This document shows, piece after piece, positions 1 through 9,818 of a DNA stretch of 64,000 nt; the stretch's first letter is position 1; each line of letters starts with the position of its first letter. Below the pieces are notes generated by a model. That model had not been told where the DNA came from and made no database searches. It was given only the letters and a program-made list of their open reading frames with translations. The translations under genes and the position numbers were made by a program. This DNA is from Comamonas koreensis. GTDB taxonomy: Bacteria; Pseudomonadota; Gammaproteobacteria; Burkholderiales; Burkholderiaceae_C. Location: the NCBI RefSeq assembly GCF_014076495.1, contig NZ_CP043575.1:2232001-2296000 (forward strand), read 5' to 3'.

Positions 1-373
1 CAAAGCCCAGCCAGCGCACGGCATCGATGATGCCGTCCACATACTCCTGGTCTTCCTTTTCCGGGTTGGTGTCGTCAAAGCGCAGGTGGCAGACGCCGCC
101 AAAGTCGCGTGCGAGACCAAAGTTCAGGCAGATCGACTTGGCGTGGCCCACGTGCAGGTAGCCGTTGGGCTCAGGCGGAAAGCGGGTGCGGATCTTGGCC
201 TGGTCGATGGGGCCCTGCTGGTGGTGCTGGGCATCGCCAGGCGTACCACCCCAGTGGCGCTGGGCGTAGCTGCCTTTTTCGAGATCGGACTCGATGATTT
301 GTCGCAGGAAATTGGTGGGTTTGACCACTTCGTCACTACCGTTGTGCGAAGCGCTCGGGGCAGGTGCATTCAT
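1..373 (-). CDS. glnS: Glutaminyl-tRNA synthetase, N-terminal part (runs off left edge)
   Basis: Charges tRNA-Gln with glutamine in the cytoplasm. About 124 N-terminal residues are present; the rest lies left of the window. Read from the ATG at 373 on the minus strand, the frame shows [16 protein letters not shown] (about residues 65-80), the class I HIGH-type ATP-binding motif in its GlnRS form, and then [12 protein letters not shown] stretch of about 20 residues rich in Gly/His/Gln before the motif looks like a lineage insert compared with my memory of E. coli GlnS. No Shine-Dalgarno is visible, and a promoter-like -10 lies only about 9 bases upstream of the ATG. GluRS is less likely because of the [13 protein letters not shown] context. 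Confidence 0.93.
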   Translation of the reverse strand, partial: MNAPAPSASHNGSDEVVKPTNFLRQIIESDLEKGSYAQRHWGGTPGDAQHHQQGPIDQAKIRTRFPPEPNGYLHVGHAKSICLNFGLARDFGGVCHLRFDDTNPEKEDQEYVDGIIDAVRWLGF

Positions 374-381
374 AGTTGTGT

Positions 382-410
382 ATTCTAAGGGAGTACCCTG
401 ATGGCTGGAA
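382..410 (-). promoter_or_regulatory. Candidate glnS promoter
   Basis: On the minus strand TTCCAG (405-410) and TAGAAT (382-387) are separated by 17 bases. A start site about 7 bases downstream would nearly coincide with the glnS ATG at 373, so the mRNA could be leaderless. This is read by eye only. Confidence 0.3.
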
Positions 411-580
411 CGTATTGCGGTTTCTGGGGCTCTGACCCGAACTTGGGCATGCCATTTACGCTTTGCAACAGGATATCTTGTCTTGAAACCATAATTTGCA
501 GAGCCTTTGGTATCTTTCTGCCTGCTTGCCGCGTTGAAAGTTCAATGACATTTTTCAGGGATTCTCGCAAGGAGATCAAT

Positions 581-928
581 ATGCGCAATTCGATGCTGAA
601 ACAAGGCTCTCGCTGGGCCGCCGCTGCGGTGCTGACTGGCTTGGCGCTGATGAGCGCTGGCGCCAATGCCAGCCGGGTGTCCTGGTCGGTGGGTATCAAC
701 GTGCCCGCACCGGTGTACGTGGCCCCCGCGCCGGTGTACGCACCCCAGCCCGTCTATGTGGCGCCTACCCCTGTGTATGCACCCCAGCCGGTCTATGTGG
801 CGCCGCCACCCCCTGCCGTGGTCTACCGCCCCGCACCCGTGTACCGCCCAGCGCCCGTGTACTACGGCCCACCTCCCGGCCGCTACTACCGCCACCATCG
901 CCACGACCGCGATTACTACCGCTATTGA
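581..928 (+). CDS. Small secreted Pro/Tyr/Val repeat protein
   Basis: A 115-residue protein of unknown function. The ATG at 581 is chosen because AAGGAG (569-574) precedes it; the frame is open upstream without a better start. A signal peptide is clear: basic start, hydrophobic AAAAVLTGLALMSAG and likely cleavage after ANA at residue 30. The mature part has two 13-residue repeats beginning PVYVAP (residues 44-56 and 57-69), a partial third copy, then PAPVY/YYGPPPG and a basic-aromatic tail of His, Arg, Asp and Tyr. Such low-complexity YXXP-type proteins are common exported hypotheticals in Burkholderiales. It stands alone, between divergent glnS and its own terminator. Confidence 0.75.
   Translation: MRNSMLKQGSRWAAAAVLTGLALMSAGANASRVSWSVGINVPAPVYVAPAPVYAPQPVYVAPTPVYAPQPVYVAPPPPAVVYRPAPVYRPAPVYYGPPPGRYYRHHRHDRDYYRY
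710..805 (+). repeat. 39-bp tandem coding repeat
   Basis: Two 39-base units (710-748, 749-787) and a partial third (788-805) encode PVYVAP.PVYAPQ. Many copies differ at third codon positions, so the repeat is kept at protein level rather than being a recent DNA duplication. Confidence 0.7.
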
Positions 929-954
929 GCTGCATGGCAGCTTGCGCAACCGAT

Positions 955-978
955 GCCCTGGCCCGCCAGGGCTTTTTT
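955..978 (+). terminator. Rho-independent terminator after the repeat protein
   Basis: The stem GCCCTGG/CCAGGGC (955-961 with 966-972) has a four-base loop and is followed by six T residues (973-978). Confidence 0.85.
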
Positions 979-1084
979 ATGGGTGCTTGCCGGGGGGCCC
1001 AACCGCCCAGCTGTCGCTTGGGCTGTGCGCTGGGGCGCCGAATGCTCGGATAATCCACAGCTGTTGTCCGTTGTGGAAGCTGAG

Positions 1085-1546
1085 ATGAAAACTGTTTTTG
1101 TACTGAACGGCCCGAACCTGAACCTGCTGGGCCTGCGCGAGCCCACCATCTATGGTGCCCACACCTTGGCCGATGTCGAGCAGCTGTGTGCCCAGGCGGC
1201 CGCCCGCAACCAGCTGGCGCTGCGTTTTCACCAGAGCAACCATGAAGGCGCGTTGATCGACTGGCTGCACGAGGCGGGCCAGCTGCAGCGCGAGGGCCAA
1301 CTGGCCGGCGTGGTGCTCAATGCCGCGGCCTACACCCACACCAGCGTGGCCTTGATGGATGCGATCAAGGGCGCGGCGCTGCCGGTGATCGAGCTGCATA
1401 TCAGCAACGTCCATGCCCGCGAGGCCTTCCGCCACCATTCCTATATTGCGCCGGTGGCCAAGGCGGTCATCTGCGGCCTGGGGGTGCAGGGCTACAGCAT
1501 TGCGATCGATGCGGTGACCCAGGTACTGCTCGGACAGACCGCGTGA
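1085..1546 (+). CDS. aroQ: Type II 3-dehydroquinate dehydratase
   Basis: Converts 3-dehydroquinate to 3-dehydroshikimate in the shikimate pathway (cytoplasmic dodecamer in this family). The 153-residue product has the family length. It opens with VFVLNGPNLNLLGLREP, followed by IYG (catalytic Tyr region), FHQSNHEG, the AAYTHTSVAL segment and ELHISNVHAREAFR, all type II hallmarks. The ATG at 1085 fits the normal N-terminus; the open frame upstream is not needed. The gene ends in GTGA shared with the next gene, so the two are probably translationally coupled. Confidence 0.95.
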   Translation: MKTVFVLNGPNLNLLGLREPTIYGAHTLADVEQLCAQAAARNQLALRFHQSNHEGALIDWLHEAGQLQREGQLAGVVLNAAAYTHTSVALMDAIKGAALPVIELHISNVHAREAFRHHSYIAPVAKAVICGLGVQGYSIAIDAVTQVLLGQTA

Positions 1547-2436
1547 GCGTTGCGATGTCGGATGTTCTAGACACCCGCACTGCGGGCTTGCTGCCGCTGC
1601 CGGCGCTCTACGAGACGCTGTTGGCCCAGGCGACACGGCGGACCACTGTTTTTGAAGGCCAGACTGTGGTCTGGCATAGCTGGGGCGAGCGCCGACCTGG
1701 CACGCTGCCCTTGGTGATGCTCCATGGCGGCAGCGGCAGCTGGACCCACTGGATCCGCAATATCGATGCGCTGCTCGCCCAAGGCTATGAACTCTGGCTG
1801 CCCGATCTGCCGGGCTTTGGCGACTCCGACCCGCCAGCGGTGGGTACCGACGCCGATGCCATGCTCGCGCCCTTGCATGCCGGCATGGCGCAGCTGGATC
1901 TGCTGCCTTGCCAGCTGATGGGTTTCTCCTTTGGCGGTATGACGGCGGCCATGCTGACCGCCGCCTACCCGCAGGCGGTCGAGCGCCTGGTGCTGGTGGG
2001 GGCCCCTGCCATGGGCGTGGTGCCGGAGAAGCAGTTCAGCTTGAAGGGCTGGCGCCATCTGAGCGACCCTGCCGAGCAGCAGGAGATGCACCGCTACAAC
2101 CTGGGCGCGTTGATGCTCTGGGATGCCGCCAAGATAGACGACCAGGCCCTGGCCGTGCACCAGCACAATGTCGTTCGGGACCGCCTGCCGCGCCGGCGCC
2201 TGGCCAACACCGATATCCTGGCGCAGTCGCTGCCGCAGATCGCCTGCCCGGTCGCTGCGATCTATGGCGCCTATGACGCCCTGTACAAAAGCTATATGCC
2301 CGCGCTGGAGCACCAATACCGCGCGGTTACGCCCCATCTGCAGGCCTTTGTGCGGCTGCCCGACAGCGGCCATTGGGTGCAGTATGAGCAGCCCGAGGCC
2401 TTTATCGCCACGCTGCTGCCGCTGCTCTCTTCCTGA
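1543..2436 (+). CDS. Alpha/beta-fold hydrolase
   Basis: A 297-residue alpha/beta hydrolase of unknown substrate. Visible are the oxyanion-hole segment MLHGGSGSWTHW, the nucleophile elbow GFSFGG (GxSxG), a probable acid in YGAYDALY, and the catalytic His in DSGHWVQYEQP. The GTG start at 1543 overlaps the aroQ stop by four bases; an in-frame ATG at 1555 is the alternative. Coupling to aroQ hints at a role near aromatic metabolism, but nothing in the sequence names a substrate. Hydrolases of this type include meta-cleavage product hydrolases and esterases. Confidence 0.85.
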   Translation: MSVAMSDVLDTRTAGLLPLPALYETLLAQATRRTTVFEGQTVVWHSWGERRPGTLPLVMLHGGSGSWTHWIRNIDALLAQGYELWLPDLPGFGDSDPPAVGTDADAMLAPLHAGMAQLDLLPCQLMGFSFGGMTAAMLTAAYPQAVERLVLVGAPAMGVVPEKQFSLKGWRHLSDPAEQQEMHRYNLGALMLWDAAKIDDQALAVHQHNVVRDRLPRRRLANTDILAQSLPQIACPVAAIYGAYDALYKSYMPALEHQYRAVTPHLQAFVRLPDSGHWVQYEQPEAFIATLLPLLSS

Positions 2437-2489
2437 TTGAACCACCTGGAACCGGCTGGCCGCGCAACGGCGCGAGCGGCCCAAGCACT

Positions 2490-3509
2490 ATGACCACCTC
2501 TATCTCCTCCTTTCGCCCCGTGATCGCCATCCATGGCGGCGCCGGCACCATCACCCGCGCCTCCATCACCCCCGCGCAGCAGCAGGCCTACCGGGAGGCC
2601 TTGCGCGATGTGCTGCAAGGCGCGCAGCAAAAGCTGGCGGCAGGTGCGCCTGCCGAAGAAGTGGCCGTGGAGGCCGTGCGCCTGCTCGAAGAATGTCCGC
2701 TGTTCAACGCCGGGCGCGGCGCCGTGTTCACGGCCGATGCCACGCATGAGATGGATGCCTGTGTGATGCGCGGGCGCGACCTGGCCTGCGGCTCGCTCGC
2801 CGGGGTCAGCACCGTGCGCAACCCGGTGCGCGCCGCCTTGGCGCTGATGGAGGCGGGCGGGCCCGTGTTCATGATTGGCGAAGCGGCCGAGCGCTTTGCC
2901 CAGGCCCAGGGCTGCGAGATGGTGGCGCGCGACTGGTTCTCGACCGAGCAGCGCCTGACCCAGCTGCGCACCGTGCAGGCCGCAGCGCTGGCGTCGGGCC
3001 GCGAGCAGGTGGCGCTGGACCACACCGCGCAAAGCCAGACCCAGGCCCAGGCCGCGCCGCTCGATGAGCGCAAGAAGATGGGCACCGTCGGTGCGGTGGT
3101 GCTGGATGTGCATGGCCAGCTGGCTGCCGCCACCTCGACCGGTGGCCTGACCAACAAAAAGCCGGGGCGCGTCGGTGACTCGCCCGTGGTGGGCGCGGGC
3201 ACCTATGCCAAGCATGGCGTGGTGGCTGTGTCCTGCACCGGCGTGGGCGAGGCCTTTATCCGGGGCTCGGCCGCCCACACGGTGGCCGCGCGCGTGGAGC
3301 TGCTGGGCGAGTCGGTGGCCCAGGCCACGGCCGAGGTCATCCACCGCGTGCTGCCACCGCTGGGCGGCGACGGCGGCCTGATTGCGGTGGGCGCCGATGG
3401 CGAAGTCTCGCTGTGCTTCAACTCCGAAGGCATGTACCGGGGCCAGATCGGCATCGATGGCGAGGCGCTCGTGGCCATTTATGCCAACGACGCCTTGGCT
3501 CCAGCGTGA
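2490..3509 (+). CDS. iaaA: Isoaspartyl peptidase / L-asparaginase (Ntn hydrolase)
   Basis: Cleaves beta-aspartyl dipeptides and asparagine; a plant-type asparaginase that self-processes into alpha and beta subunits. The 339-residue product starts with PVIAIHGGAGT (typical of the family), has ECPLFNAGRGAVF, and carries the autocleavage site MGTVGAVVLD, where Thr199 would become the N-terminal nucleophile. TSTGGLTNKKPGRVGDSP and the GTGVGEAF-like segment CTGVGEAFIR complete the substrate pocket. It lies directly before gsiABCD, the same order as iaaA-gsiABCD in E. coli, suggesting shared handling of imported glutathione and peptides. Confidence 0.95.
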   Translation: MTTSISSFRPVIAIHGGAGTITRASITPAQQQAYREALRDVLQGAQQKLAAGAPAEEVAVEAVRLLEECPLFNAGRGAVFTADATHEMDACVMRGRDLACGSLAGVSTVRNPVRAALALMEAGGPVFMIGEAAERFAQAQGCEMVARDWFSTEQRLTQLRTVQAAALASGREQVALDHTAQSQTQAQAAPLDERKKMGTVGAVVLDVHGQLAAATSTGGLTNKKPGRVGDSPVVGAGTYAKHGVVAVSCTGVGEAFIRGSAAHTVAARVELLGESVAQATAEVIHRVLPPLGGDGGLIAVGADGEVSLCFNSEGMYRGQIGIDGEALVAIYANDALAPA

Positions 3510-3837
3510 TCGTGCATCGCTGAGACAGGGGGCCACCAACGGGCCCTGACCCGACCCCGGCGATGACGGGGTGGCTTGCCTGCAACGGGCAAGCCGCCGC
3601 ACCACGATGGTGCGCGCCTCTGCGGCAATTGCGTAGGTGAAAACCATAGGCCGTTTTGCCTCCAAACCCGCCCCCCGGCTTTCTACAATTGCAAACACTG
3701 TCACCCAGGTGAATATCTATGCCTCAGTGTTCTTGCCAACACGGGGATTTTTCTCAAGGATTTGTCCCAACCCGGGTGCCTGTCCTGCTTTACGGCTTGT
3801 GCCTTCTTCGCGAAGCCCAGCACTGCCCCTTCTACCT
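3510..3837 (+). other. 328-bp gap between iaaA and gsiA
   Basis: No gene is supported. A perfect 8-bp hairpin GGCTTGCC/GGCAAGCC (3573-3580 with 3588-3595) lacks a T-run, so it is at best a weak terminator. TACAAT at 3684-3689 is a plausible -10 for gsiA without a good -35 at 17 bases. The frame of gsiA is open through part of this gap, but I do not think it is translated. Confidence 0.5.
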
Positions 3838-5742
3838 ATGTCCAACCCCAGTTCTACTCCCGTCCACGATGACCTGACGCCGCCCGTTTTGCAGGTGCGC
3901 GATCTGTCCGTGAGCTTCAAGACCGAGCAGGGGCGGGTGCAGGTGGTCAAAAACCTGAACCTCGATGTCTACGCCGGCCAGACCCTGGCAGTGGTGGGCG
4001 AGTCGGGCTCGGGCAAGTCGGTCACGTCGCTGGCGCTGATGCGGCTGGTGGAGACCGGCGGGGGCCAGATCGACAGCGGCTCGATGCTGCTGCGCGGCCG
4101 CCATGCCGGCACGATCGACCTGGCCAAGGCCACCTCCGCCCAGATGCGCCAGGTGCGCGGGGCCGATATGGCGATGGTGTTCCAGGAGCCGATGACCTCG
4201 CTCAACCCGGTGTTCACCGTGGGCGAGCAGATTGCCGAATCGATTCGCTTGCACCAGGGCAAGTCCAACAGCGCGGCGATGGCCGAGGCGCTGCGCATGA
4301 TGGAGCTGGTGCGCATTCCCGAGGCCCGCAATGTGCTCACGCGCCACCCGCACCAGCTGTCTGGCGGCATGCGCCAGCGCGTGATGATCGCGATGGCGCT
4401 GTCCTGCAAGCCCTCGCTGCTGATTGCCGATGAACCGACGACGGCGCTGGATGTGACCATCCAGGCCCAGATTCTGGCGCTGGTGCAGGAGCTGCAGCGC
4501 GAGATGTCCATGGGGGTGATCTTCATCACCCACGATATGGGCGTGGTGGCCGAGGTGGCCGACCGCGTGCTGGTGATGTACCGCGGCGACAAGGTCGAAG
4601 AGCAGGACTGCGTGCAGCTGTTTGCCAACCCGCAGCAGACCTATACCCGCAACCTGCTGGCCGCCGTGCCGCAGCTGGGCGCCATGCGCGGCAAGGATTT
4701 GCCCGAGCGCTTCAGTCTGCTGGGCCAGAGCGCGCAGGCCGAGACCACTGCGCCCGAGACATCGACCGTGCAAGCCGGTGAGCCGGTGTTGCAGGTCAAC
4801 AAGCTCGTGACGCGTTTCCCGATCAAGGAAGGTCTGTTTGGCGGCGTCAAGCGCCAGGTCTATGCGGTCGAGCAGGTGAGCCTGAGCCTGCAGCCGGGCG
4901 AGACCTTGGCGGTGGTGGGAGAGTCCGGTTGCGGCAAATCCACCACGGGCCGCGCGCTGGCCCGTTTGATCGATTTCCAGTCCGGCGATGTGCAGGTGGC
5001 CGGGCGCGATATTGCCAAGCTGCAAGGCGCGCAGCTGCAGGCGCTGCGCCGCGATATCCAGTTCATTTTCCAGGACCCGTTTGCCTCGCTCGATCCGCGC
5101 CTGACCGTGGGCTACAGCATTCTGGAGCCCATGCTGATCCACAAGCTGCTGCCGCGCGAGCAGGCCGAGAAAAAGGTGGAGTGGCTGCTGGAGAAGGTCG
5201 GCCTGCCCCCGGTTGCCGCCAACCGCTACCCGCATGAATTCTCGGGCGGCCAGCGCCAGCGCATCGCCATTGCCCGCGCGCTGGCCCTGAACCCCAAGGT
5301 GGTGATTGCCGATGAGGCGGTCTCTGCGCTCGATGTGTCGATCCGCGCGCAGATCATCAACCTGATGATGGACCTGCAGCGGGAGTTTGGCATTGCCTTT
5401 TTGTTCATCTCGCACGATATGGCCGTGGTCGAGCGCGTCAGCCACCGCGTGGCCGTCATGTACCTGGGCCAGATCGTCGAGATCGGGCCGCGCCGCGCGG
5501 TGTTCGAGAACCCGCAGCACCCCTATACCAAGCGCCTGATGGCGGCCGTGCCGATTGCCGACCCGACGCAACGCCGCCAGCACACCTTGAATGTGGCCGA
5601 GATCCCCAGCCCTGTGCGCGGGGTGGACGACCCGCCGCGCGTGCTGCCGATGCGCGAGGTGGGCCCGGGCCACTGGGTGGCCCAAGAGATGCCGCAGCCC
5701 GCGGTGCCTGCCGGCCAGGTGCAGGATCTGCAGCCGGCTTGA
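3838..5742 (+). CDS. gsiA: Glutathione ABC transporter, fused dual ATPase
   Basis: Energises glutathione/peptide import with GsiB, GsiC and GsiD at the inner membrane. The 634-residue product holds two complete oligopeptide-type ATPase halves. Half one has Walker A GESGSGKS (about 54-61), signature LSGGMRQR and Walker [13 protein letters not shown]. Half two has Walker A GESGCGKS (about 361-368), signature FSGGQRQR and [12 protein letters not shown], where Ala replaces the usual Pro after DE. The ATG at 3838 gives a length close to E. coli GsiA (about 623); a longer upstream frame beginning at 3637 lacks family support. gsiB follows after about 100 bases. Confidence 0.93.
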   Translation: MSNPSSTPVHDDLTPPVLQVRDLSVSFKTEQGRVQVVKNLNLDVYAGQTLAVVGESGSGKSVTSLALMRLVETGGGQIDSGSMLLRGRHAGTIDLAKATSAQMRQVRGADMAMVFQEPMTSLNPVFTVGEQIAESIRLHQGKSNSAAMAEALRMMELVRIPEARNVLTRHPHQLSGGMRQRVMIAMALSCKPSLLIADEPTTALDVTIQAQILALVQELQREMSMGVIFITHDMGVVAEVADRVLVMYRGDKVEEQDCVQLFANPQQTYTRNLLAAVPQLGAMRGKDLPERFSLLGQSAQAETTAPETSTVQAGEPVLQVNKLVTRFPIKEGLFGGVKRQVYAVEQVSLSLQPGETLAVVGESGCGKSTTGRALARLIDFQSGDVQVAGRDIAKLQGAQLQALRRDIQFIFQDPFASLDPRLTVGYSILEPMLIHKLLPREQAEKKVEWLLEKVGLPPVAANRYPHEFSGGQRQRIAIARALALNPKVVIADEAVSALDVSIRAQIINLMMDLQREFGIAFLFISHDMAVVERVSHRVAVMYLGQIVEIGPRRAVFENPQHPYTKRLMAAVPIADPTQRRQHTLNVAEIPSPVRGVDDPPRVLPMREVGPGHWVAQEMPQPAVPAGQVQDLQPA

Positions 5743-5843
5743 GCCCGCGCAGGATTGCCCAGCCGAGTAACGCCAAGAATGTAGTGGGTCTGGTCGCCGC
5801 CGTGGTGGGCCAGCCGATGCAAAACCTGAAGAGGAGAGTTGAT

Positions 5844-7376
5844 ATGCAACGACGTTTGACTTCGATCGCCGCCGCCATGCTGCTGGCGGGTACTGCGTTT
5901 TCGGCCCATGCGGCCAAGGACGTGGTGGTAGCGGTGGCTTCCACCTTCACGACCACCGACCCCTATGACGCCAACGACACCTTGTCGCAGGCCGTGGCCA
6001 AGTCCTTCTACGAAGGCCTGTACGGCTTCGACAAGGACATGAAGATGGTCCCCGTGCTGGCCACCGGTTTTGAGGTGAGCAAGGACGGCCTGGTCTACAC
6101 CTTCAAGCTGCGCAGCGGCGTGAAGTTCCACGACGGCACGCCCTTCAACGCAGAAGCGGTCAAGCAGACCTTCGAGCGCGTGATCAACCCGGACAACAAG
6201 CTCAAGCGCTACAACCTGTACAAGAACATCGCCAAGATCGAAGCGGTGGACGATCTCACCGCCAAGTTCACGCTCAAGGAGCCGTTTGCGCCTTTCGTCA
6301 ACTCGCTCGCCCACCCCTCGGGCGTGATCATCTCGCCCGCTGCGCTCAAGCAGTATGGCAAGGACATCGTGCAGCACCCCGTGGGCACGGGCCCCTTCAA
6401 GTTTGTCGAGTGGAAGCCATCCGACTACATGAAGGTTGCCAAGTTTGATGGTTACTGGCAAAAGGGCCTGCCCAAGGTCGATTCGATCACCTGGCGCCCG
6501 GTGGTGGACAACAACACCCGTGCCTCGATGATGCAGACCAACGAAGCGCATTTCGCGTTCCCGGTGCCGCCCGAAGCCGTGGCCAATCTGGAAAAGAAGC
6601 CAAGCCTGGAAGTCACCAAGGCCCCGTCCATCATCCATCGCTACATCTCGATGAATGTGACGCAAAAGCCGTTTGACAACCCCAAGGTGCGTGAGGCGCT
6701 GAACTACGCGATCAACAAGGAAGCACTGTCCAAGGTGGCGTTTGCCGGCTCGGCCATTCCTGCCGAAGGCGTGCTGCCCAAGGGCGTGGAATTTGCCACC
6801 AAGCTGGGCCCCTGGCCCTACGATCCTGCCAAGGCCAAGGCCTTGCTGAAGGAAGCCGGCTACCCCAATGGCTTTGAGAGCACCCTGTGGTCGGCCTACA
6901 ACCACTCCACCGCCCAGAAGGTCATCCAGTTTGCCCAGCAGCAACTCGCGCAGGTGGGGGTGAAGGTGACGGTGCGTGCGCTCGAAGCGGGCCAGCGCGT
7001 CGCTGAAGTGGAATCGGTGCAGGATCCAGCCAAGGCCGCAGTGCGCATGTACTACGTGGGTTGGTCCTCGTCCACCGGCGAGGCAGACTGGGCGATGCGT
7101 CCGCTGCTGGCCGGTGAGAGCGCGCCTCCACGGGGCTTTAACACCGCCTACTACAACAACGCCGAAGTCAATGCCGACATTGCCAAGGCGCTGGTGACCA
7201 CCGACACCGCGGCACGCGGCAAGATCTACGCCGATGCCCAGCAAAAGATCTGGAAGGATGCGCCCTGGATCTTCCTGAACACCGAGCAACTGGTGTCTGT
7301 GCGTGCCAAGAACCTGTCTGGCTTCTACGTCATCCCTGACGGCAACTTCAACTTTGTTGACCTGGACCTGAAGTAA
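5844..7376 (+). CDS. gsiB: Glutathione-binding periplasmic protein
   Basis: Solute-binding protein (SBP family 5) that delivers substrate to GsiC/GsiD. The ATG at 5844 is chosen because of the GAGGAGAG ribosome site just before it. It starts a 510-residue protein with a signal peptide ([21 protein letters not shown], about residues 3-23). The mature part has family-5 features: [52 protein letters not shown] and YAINKEAL. Length matches E. coli GsiB (about 512). gsiC starts three bases after the stop. Another dipeptide or opine specificity cannot be excluded from sequence alone. Confidence 0.92.
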   Translation: MQRRLTSIAAAMLLAGTAFSAHAAKDVVVAVASTFTTTDPYDANDTLSQAVAKSFYEGLYGFDKDMKMVPVLATGFEVSKDGLVYTFKLRSGVKFHDGTPFNAEAVKQTFERVINPDNKLKRYNLYKNIAKIEAVDDLTAKFTLKEPFAPFVNSLAHPSGVIISPAALKQYGKDIVQHPVGTGPFKFVEWKPSDYMKVAKFDGYWQKGLPKVDSITWRPVVDNNTRASMMQTNEAHFAFPVPPEAVANLEKKPSLEVTKAPSIIHRYISMNVTQKPFDNPKVREALNYAINKEALSKVAFAGSAIPAEGVLPKGVEFATKLGPWPYDPAKAKALLKEAGYPNGFESTLWSAYNHSTAQKVIQFAQQQLAQVGVKVTVRALEAGQRVAEVESVQDPAKAAVRMYYVGWSSSTGEADWAMRPLLAGESAPPRGFNTAYYNNAEVNADIAKALVTTDTAARGKIYADAQQKIWKDAPWIFLNTEQLVSVRAKNLSGFYVIPDGNFNFVDLDLK

Positions 7377-7379
7377 TCC

Positions 7380-8300
7380 ATGTATCGCTACCTGCTCAAA
7401 CGCTTGCTCGGGCTGATACCGACACTGCTCATCGTGGCGGTGCTGGTGTTCGGTTTCGTGCACATGCTGCCCGGTGACCCCGCGCGCCTGGCTGCTGGCC
7501 CCGAAGCCGGCCCGGAGACGATCGAACTGGTCCGCAAGGACCTGGGGCTGGACCTGCCCCTGCACCAGCAGTTCGTGCGTTTCTTCAGCAATGCGTTGCA
7601 GGGCGATTTTGGAAAATCCATCCGGACCAAGCGCCCGGTCTCGCAAGAGATTGCCGAGCGCTTTGGCCCGACCTTCTGGCTCACCGTGATGGCCATGGCC
7701 TGGTCGGTGGTGCTGGGCATGTTTTTGGGCATTGTCTCGGCCGTCTGGCGCAACCAGTGGCCTGACCGGCTGGGCATGACCCTGGCGGTGTCGGGCATCT
7801 CGTTCCCGTCGTTTGCGCTGGGCATGCTGCTGATGCAGTATTTCTCGGTCAAGCTCGGTTGGCTGCCCACCGTGGGTGCGGACAGCTGGAAGCACTATGT
7901 GCTGCCGTCGCTGACCCTGGGCGCAGCCGTGGCGGCCGTGATGGCGCGCTTTACCCGCAGCTCCTTCATCGACATCCTCAAAGAGGACTATGTGCGCACC
8001 GCGCGTGCCAAGGGCTTGAAGGAGACCGTGGTCGTCATCAAGCATGGCCTGCGCAATGCGATGATTCCGGTGGTGACCATGATGGGCCTGCAGTTCGGCT
8101 TTTTGCTGGGCGGCTCCATCGTTGTCGAGGTGGTGTTCAACTGGCCTGGCATGGGCCGCTTGCTGGTCGACGCCGTCGAGATGCGCGACTACCCCATCAT
8201 CCAGGCCCTGGTGCTGCTGTTCTCGCTGGAATTCATCCTGATCAATCTGGTGGTCGACCTGCTTTATGCCTGGATCAACCCCACCATCCGTTACCGCTAA
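7380..8300 (+). CDS. gsiC: Glutathione ABC transporter permease
   Basis: One of the two inner-membrane permeases of the importer, 306 residues. It starts [19 protein letters not shown] with the first membrane segment and HMLPGDPA, typical of the DppB/OppB/GsiC line. About six membrane segments are visible, with the EAA loop near [13 protein letters not shown] that docks to the ATPase. The stop precedes the gsiD ATG by only 15 bases. Confidence 0.93.
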   Translation: MYRYLLKRLLGLIPTLLIVAVLVFGFVHMLPGDPARLAAGPEAGPETIELVRKDLGLDLPLHQQFVRFFSNALQGDFGKSIRTKRPVSQEIAERFGPTFWLTVMAMAWSVVLGMFLGIVSAVWRNQWPDRLGMTLAVSGISFPSFALGMLLMQYFSVKLGWLPTVGADSWKHYVLPSLTLGAAVAAVMARFTRSSFIDILKEDYVRTARAKGLKETVVVIKHGLRNAMIPVVTMMGLQFGFLLGGSIVVEVVFNWPGMGRLLVDAVEMRDYPIIQALVLLFSLEFILINLVVDLLYAWINPTIRYR

Positions 8301-8315
8301 GCAGGTGCTTTGGCC

Positions 8316-9278
8316 ATGACTACTCCGAACGCTCCTGAATCTGCCGACCGCGCTGTGGCGGCGGCCCACACGGTCTCTACCGCCGGCGCTGCTGCGCCGT
8401 CCCTGCCTGCCAACCTGGCCGCATCGACGCGCATGCGCACGCCGATGGCCGAGTTCTGGCGCAAGTTCAAACGCCAGAAGCTGGCCTTGTTTGCTGGCGT
8501 CTTCATCATCGCACTGGTGCTGGTGGCCGTCCTGGCGCCCTGGATCGTGCCCTACGATGCCGAGAACTTCTTCGACTACGACGCGCTGAATTCGCCCCCC
8601 ACGGCCAAGCATTGGTTTGGTGTCGATTCGCTGGGCCGCGACATCTTCAGCCGCATCCTGGTGGGCGCGCGCATCTCGCTGGCGGCGGGTTTTGTGTCGG
8701 TCGCCATCGGCGCGGTGATCGGTGCCATCCTGGGGTTGCTGGCCGGCTATTACGAAGGTTGGTGGGACCGCTGCGTGATGCGCATGTCCGACGTGCTGTT
8801 CGCTTTCCCCGGCATCTTGCTGGCCATCGGTATCGTTGCCATCCTGGGCAACGGCATGATCAATGTGATCATGGCCGTCGCCGTGTTCAGCGTGCCCGCT
8901 TTTGCCCGCCTGGTGCGCGGCAATGTGCTGGCGCTCAAGCAGCAGACCTATATCGAGGCGGTGCGCTCCATCGGCGCGCCCGACCGGGTCATCATGCTGC
9001 GCCACCTGCTGCCGGGCACCGTCTCGTCGGTGGTCGTCTACCTGACGATGCGTATCGGCACCTCGATCATCACGGCCGCCAGCCTGTCCTTTCTGGGCAT
9101 GGGCGCGCAGCCGCCGACGCCGGAGTGGGGCGCGATGCTGAACGAGGCGCGCAGCGACATGCTCAATGCCCCGCATGTGGCGCTGTTCCCGAGCCTGGCG
9201 ATCTTTGTGACCGTGCTGGCCTTCAACCTGCTGGGCGATGGCCTGCGCGATGCATTGGATCCCAAACTGGACAACTGA
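8316..9278 (+). CDS. gsiD: Glutathione ABC transporter permease
   Basis: Second permease of the Gsi importer (DppC/OppC type). I start at the ATG at 8316 (320 residues); a TTG two codons earlier is possible. The Ala/Pro/Thr-rich head of about 45 residues is longer than in E. coli GsiD. It is followed by [19 protein letters not shown], then [21 protein letters not shown], the signature of this permease class, and the EAA loop [13 protein letters not shown]. About six membrane segments are visible. A strong terminator follows, closing the operon. Confidence 0.92.
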   Translation: MTTPNAPESADRAVAAAHTVSTAGAAAPSLPANLAASTRMRTPMAEFWRKFKRQKLALFAGVFIIALVLVAVLAPWIVPYDAENFFDYDALNSPPTAKHWFGVDSLGRDIFSRILVGARISLAAGFVSVAIGAVIGAILGLLAGYYEGWWDRCVMRMSDVLFAFPGILLAIGIVAILGNGMINVIMAVAVFSVPAFARLVRGNVLALKQQTYIEAVRSIGAPDRVIMLRHLLPGTVSSVVVYLTMRIGTSIITAASLSFLGMGAQPPTPEWGAMLNEARSDMLNAPHVALFPSLAIFVTVLAFNLLGDGLRDALDPKLDN

Positions 9279-9319
9279 CCTTCGGCACCTGGCAGGGTGC
9301 AAGCAAGGTAAAACAAAGA

Positions 9320-9354
9320 AACGGCAAGCGCCTTGGCGGCCTTGCCGTTTTTTT
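9320..9354 (+). terminator. Terminator of the gsi operon
   Basis: The stem AACGGCAAG/CTTGCCGTT (9320-9328 with 9341-9349), with an inner CGCC/GGCG, is followed by a run of seven T. Confidence 0.9.
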
Positions 9355-9381
9355 ATCGGTGATCGCCACCGCTAAGGCTGC

Positions 9382-9705
9382 TTATTCAGCGGCTTTTTGC
9401 AGGCGTTTCAAGAACACCGTGAGCTCCTTGACGGTCTGCGTGTCACCCTGCTGCTCCGCCACCTGCAGGCCTTGCTGCCAGCTCGCCTGCGCTTGCATGC
9501 GGGCATCGGGCACGCCCGATTCCAGCTGGGCCTTGCCCAGCAGCTTCCAGGCGGCCGAGTACTGCGGATTCTGGGCGACGGCCTGCGCCAGGTGCAGCGC
9601 GGCGGCCGCATAGTCCTCTTCCTTCAAGCAGGCCTGGCCCAGGCCAAAGCGCAGCACCGCGCTGTCTTGCCCCTTGGTCAGCAGTTTTTCCAATCCTTCG
9701 CGCAT
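9382..9705 (-). CDS. Small tetratricopeptide-like protein
   Basis: A 107-residue, mostly alpha-helical protein with TPR character: AVLRFGLGQACLKEEDYAAAALHLAQAV and YSAAWKLLGKAQLESG match two helix-turn-helix repeats. The ATG at 9705 is chosen because AGGAG lies just upstream on the minus strand; the frame is open further. The function is probably protein-protein contact; no partner is evident. It lies between the gsi terminator and the mltD terminator, so it is likely its own unit. Confidence 0.75.
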   Translation of the reverse strand: MREGLEKLLTKGQDSAVLRFGLGQACLKEEDYAAAALHLAQAVAQNPQYSAAWKLLGKAQLESGVPDARMQAQASWQQGLQVAEQQGDTQTVKELTVFLKRLQKAAE

Positions 9706-9768
9706 GCCATCTCCTCTGTGTTGCGCCCAGCATAGTGCGAGGCCTTTGTCCGCAAAGTCTGTGCGCAT

Positions 9769-9797
9769 AAAAAAAGACGCTCCGGGGAGCGTCTTTT
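9769..9797 (-). terminator. Terminator of mltD-gloB (bidirectional)
   Basis: The perfect 8-bp stem GACGCTCC/GGAGCGTC (9776-9783 with 9786-9793) has seven T on the minus strand (9769-9775) and four T on the plus strand. Confidence 0.85.
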
Positions 9798-9818
9798 GCT
9801 GGCGTGGCGCGGGCTGCC

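Noticed and set aside
5523..9302. A minus-strand open frame of 1259 codons antisense to the gsi operon
   Set aside because: Its translation is low-complexity His/Gln/Arg/Gly-rich without any domain, as expected from the third-position GC bias of the real plus-strand genes, which have full motifs.
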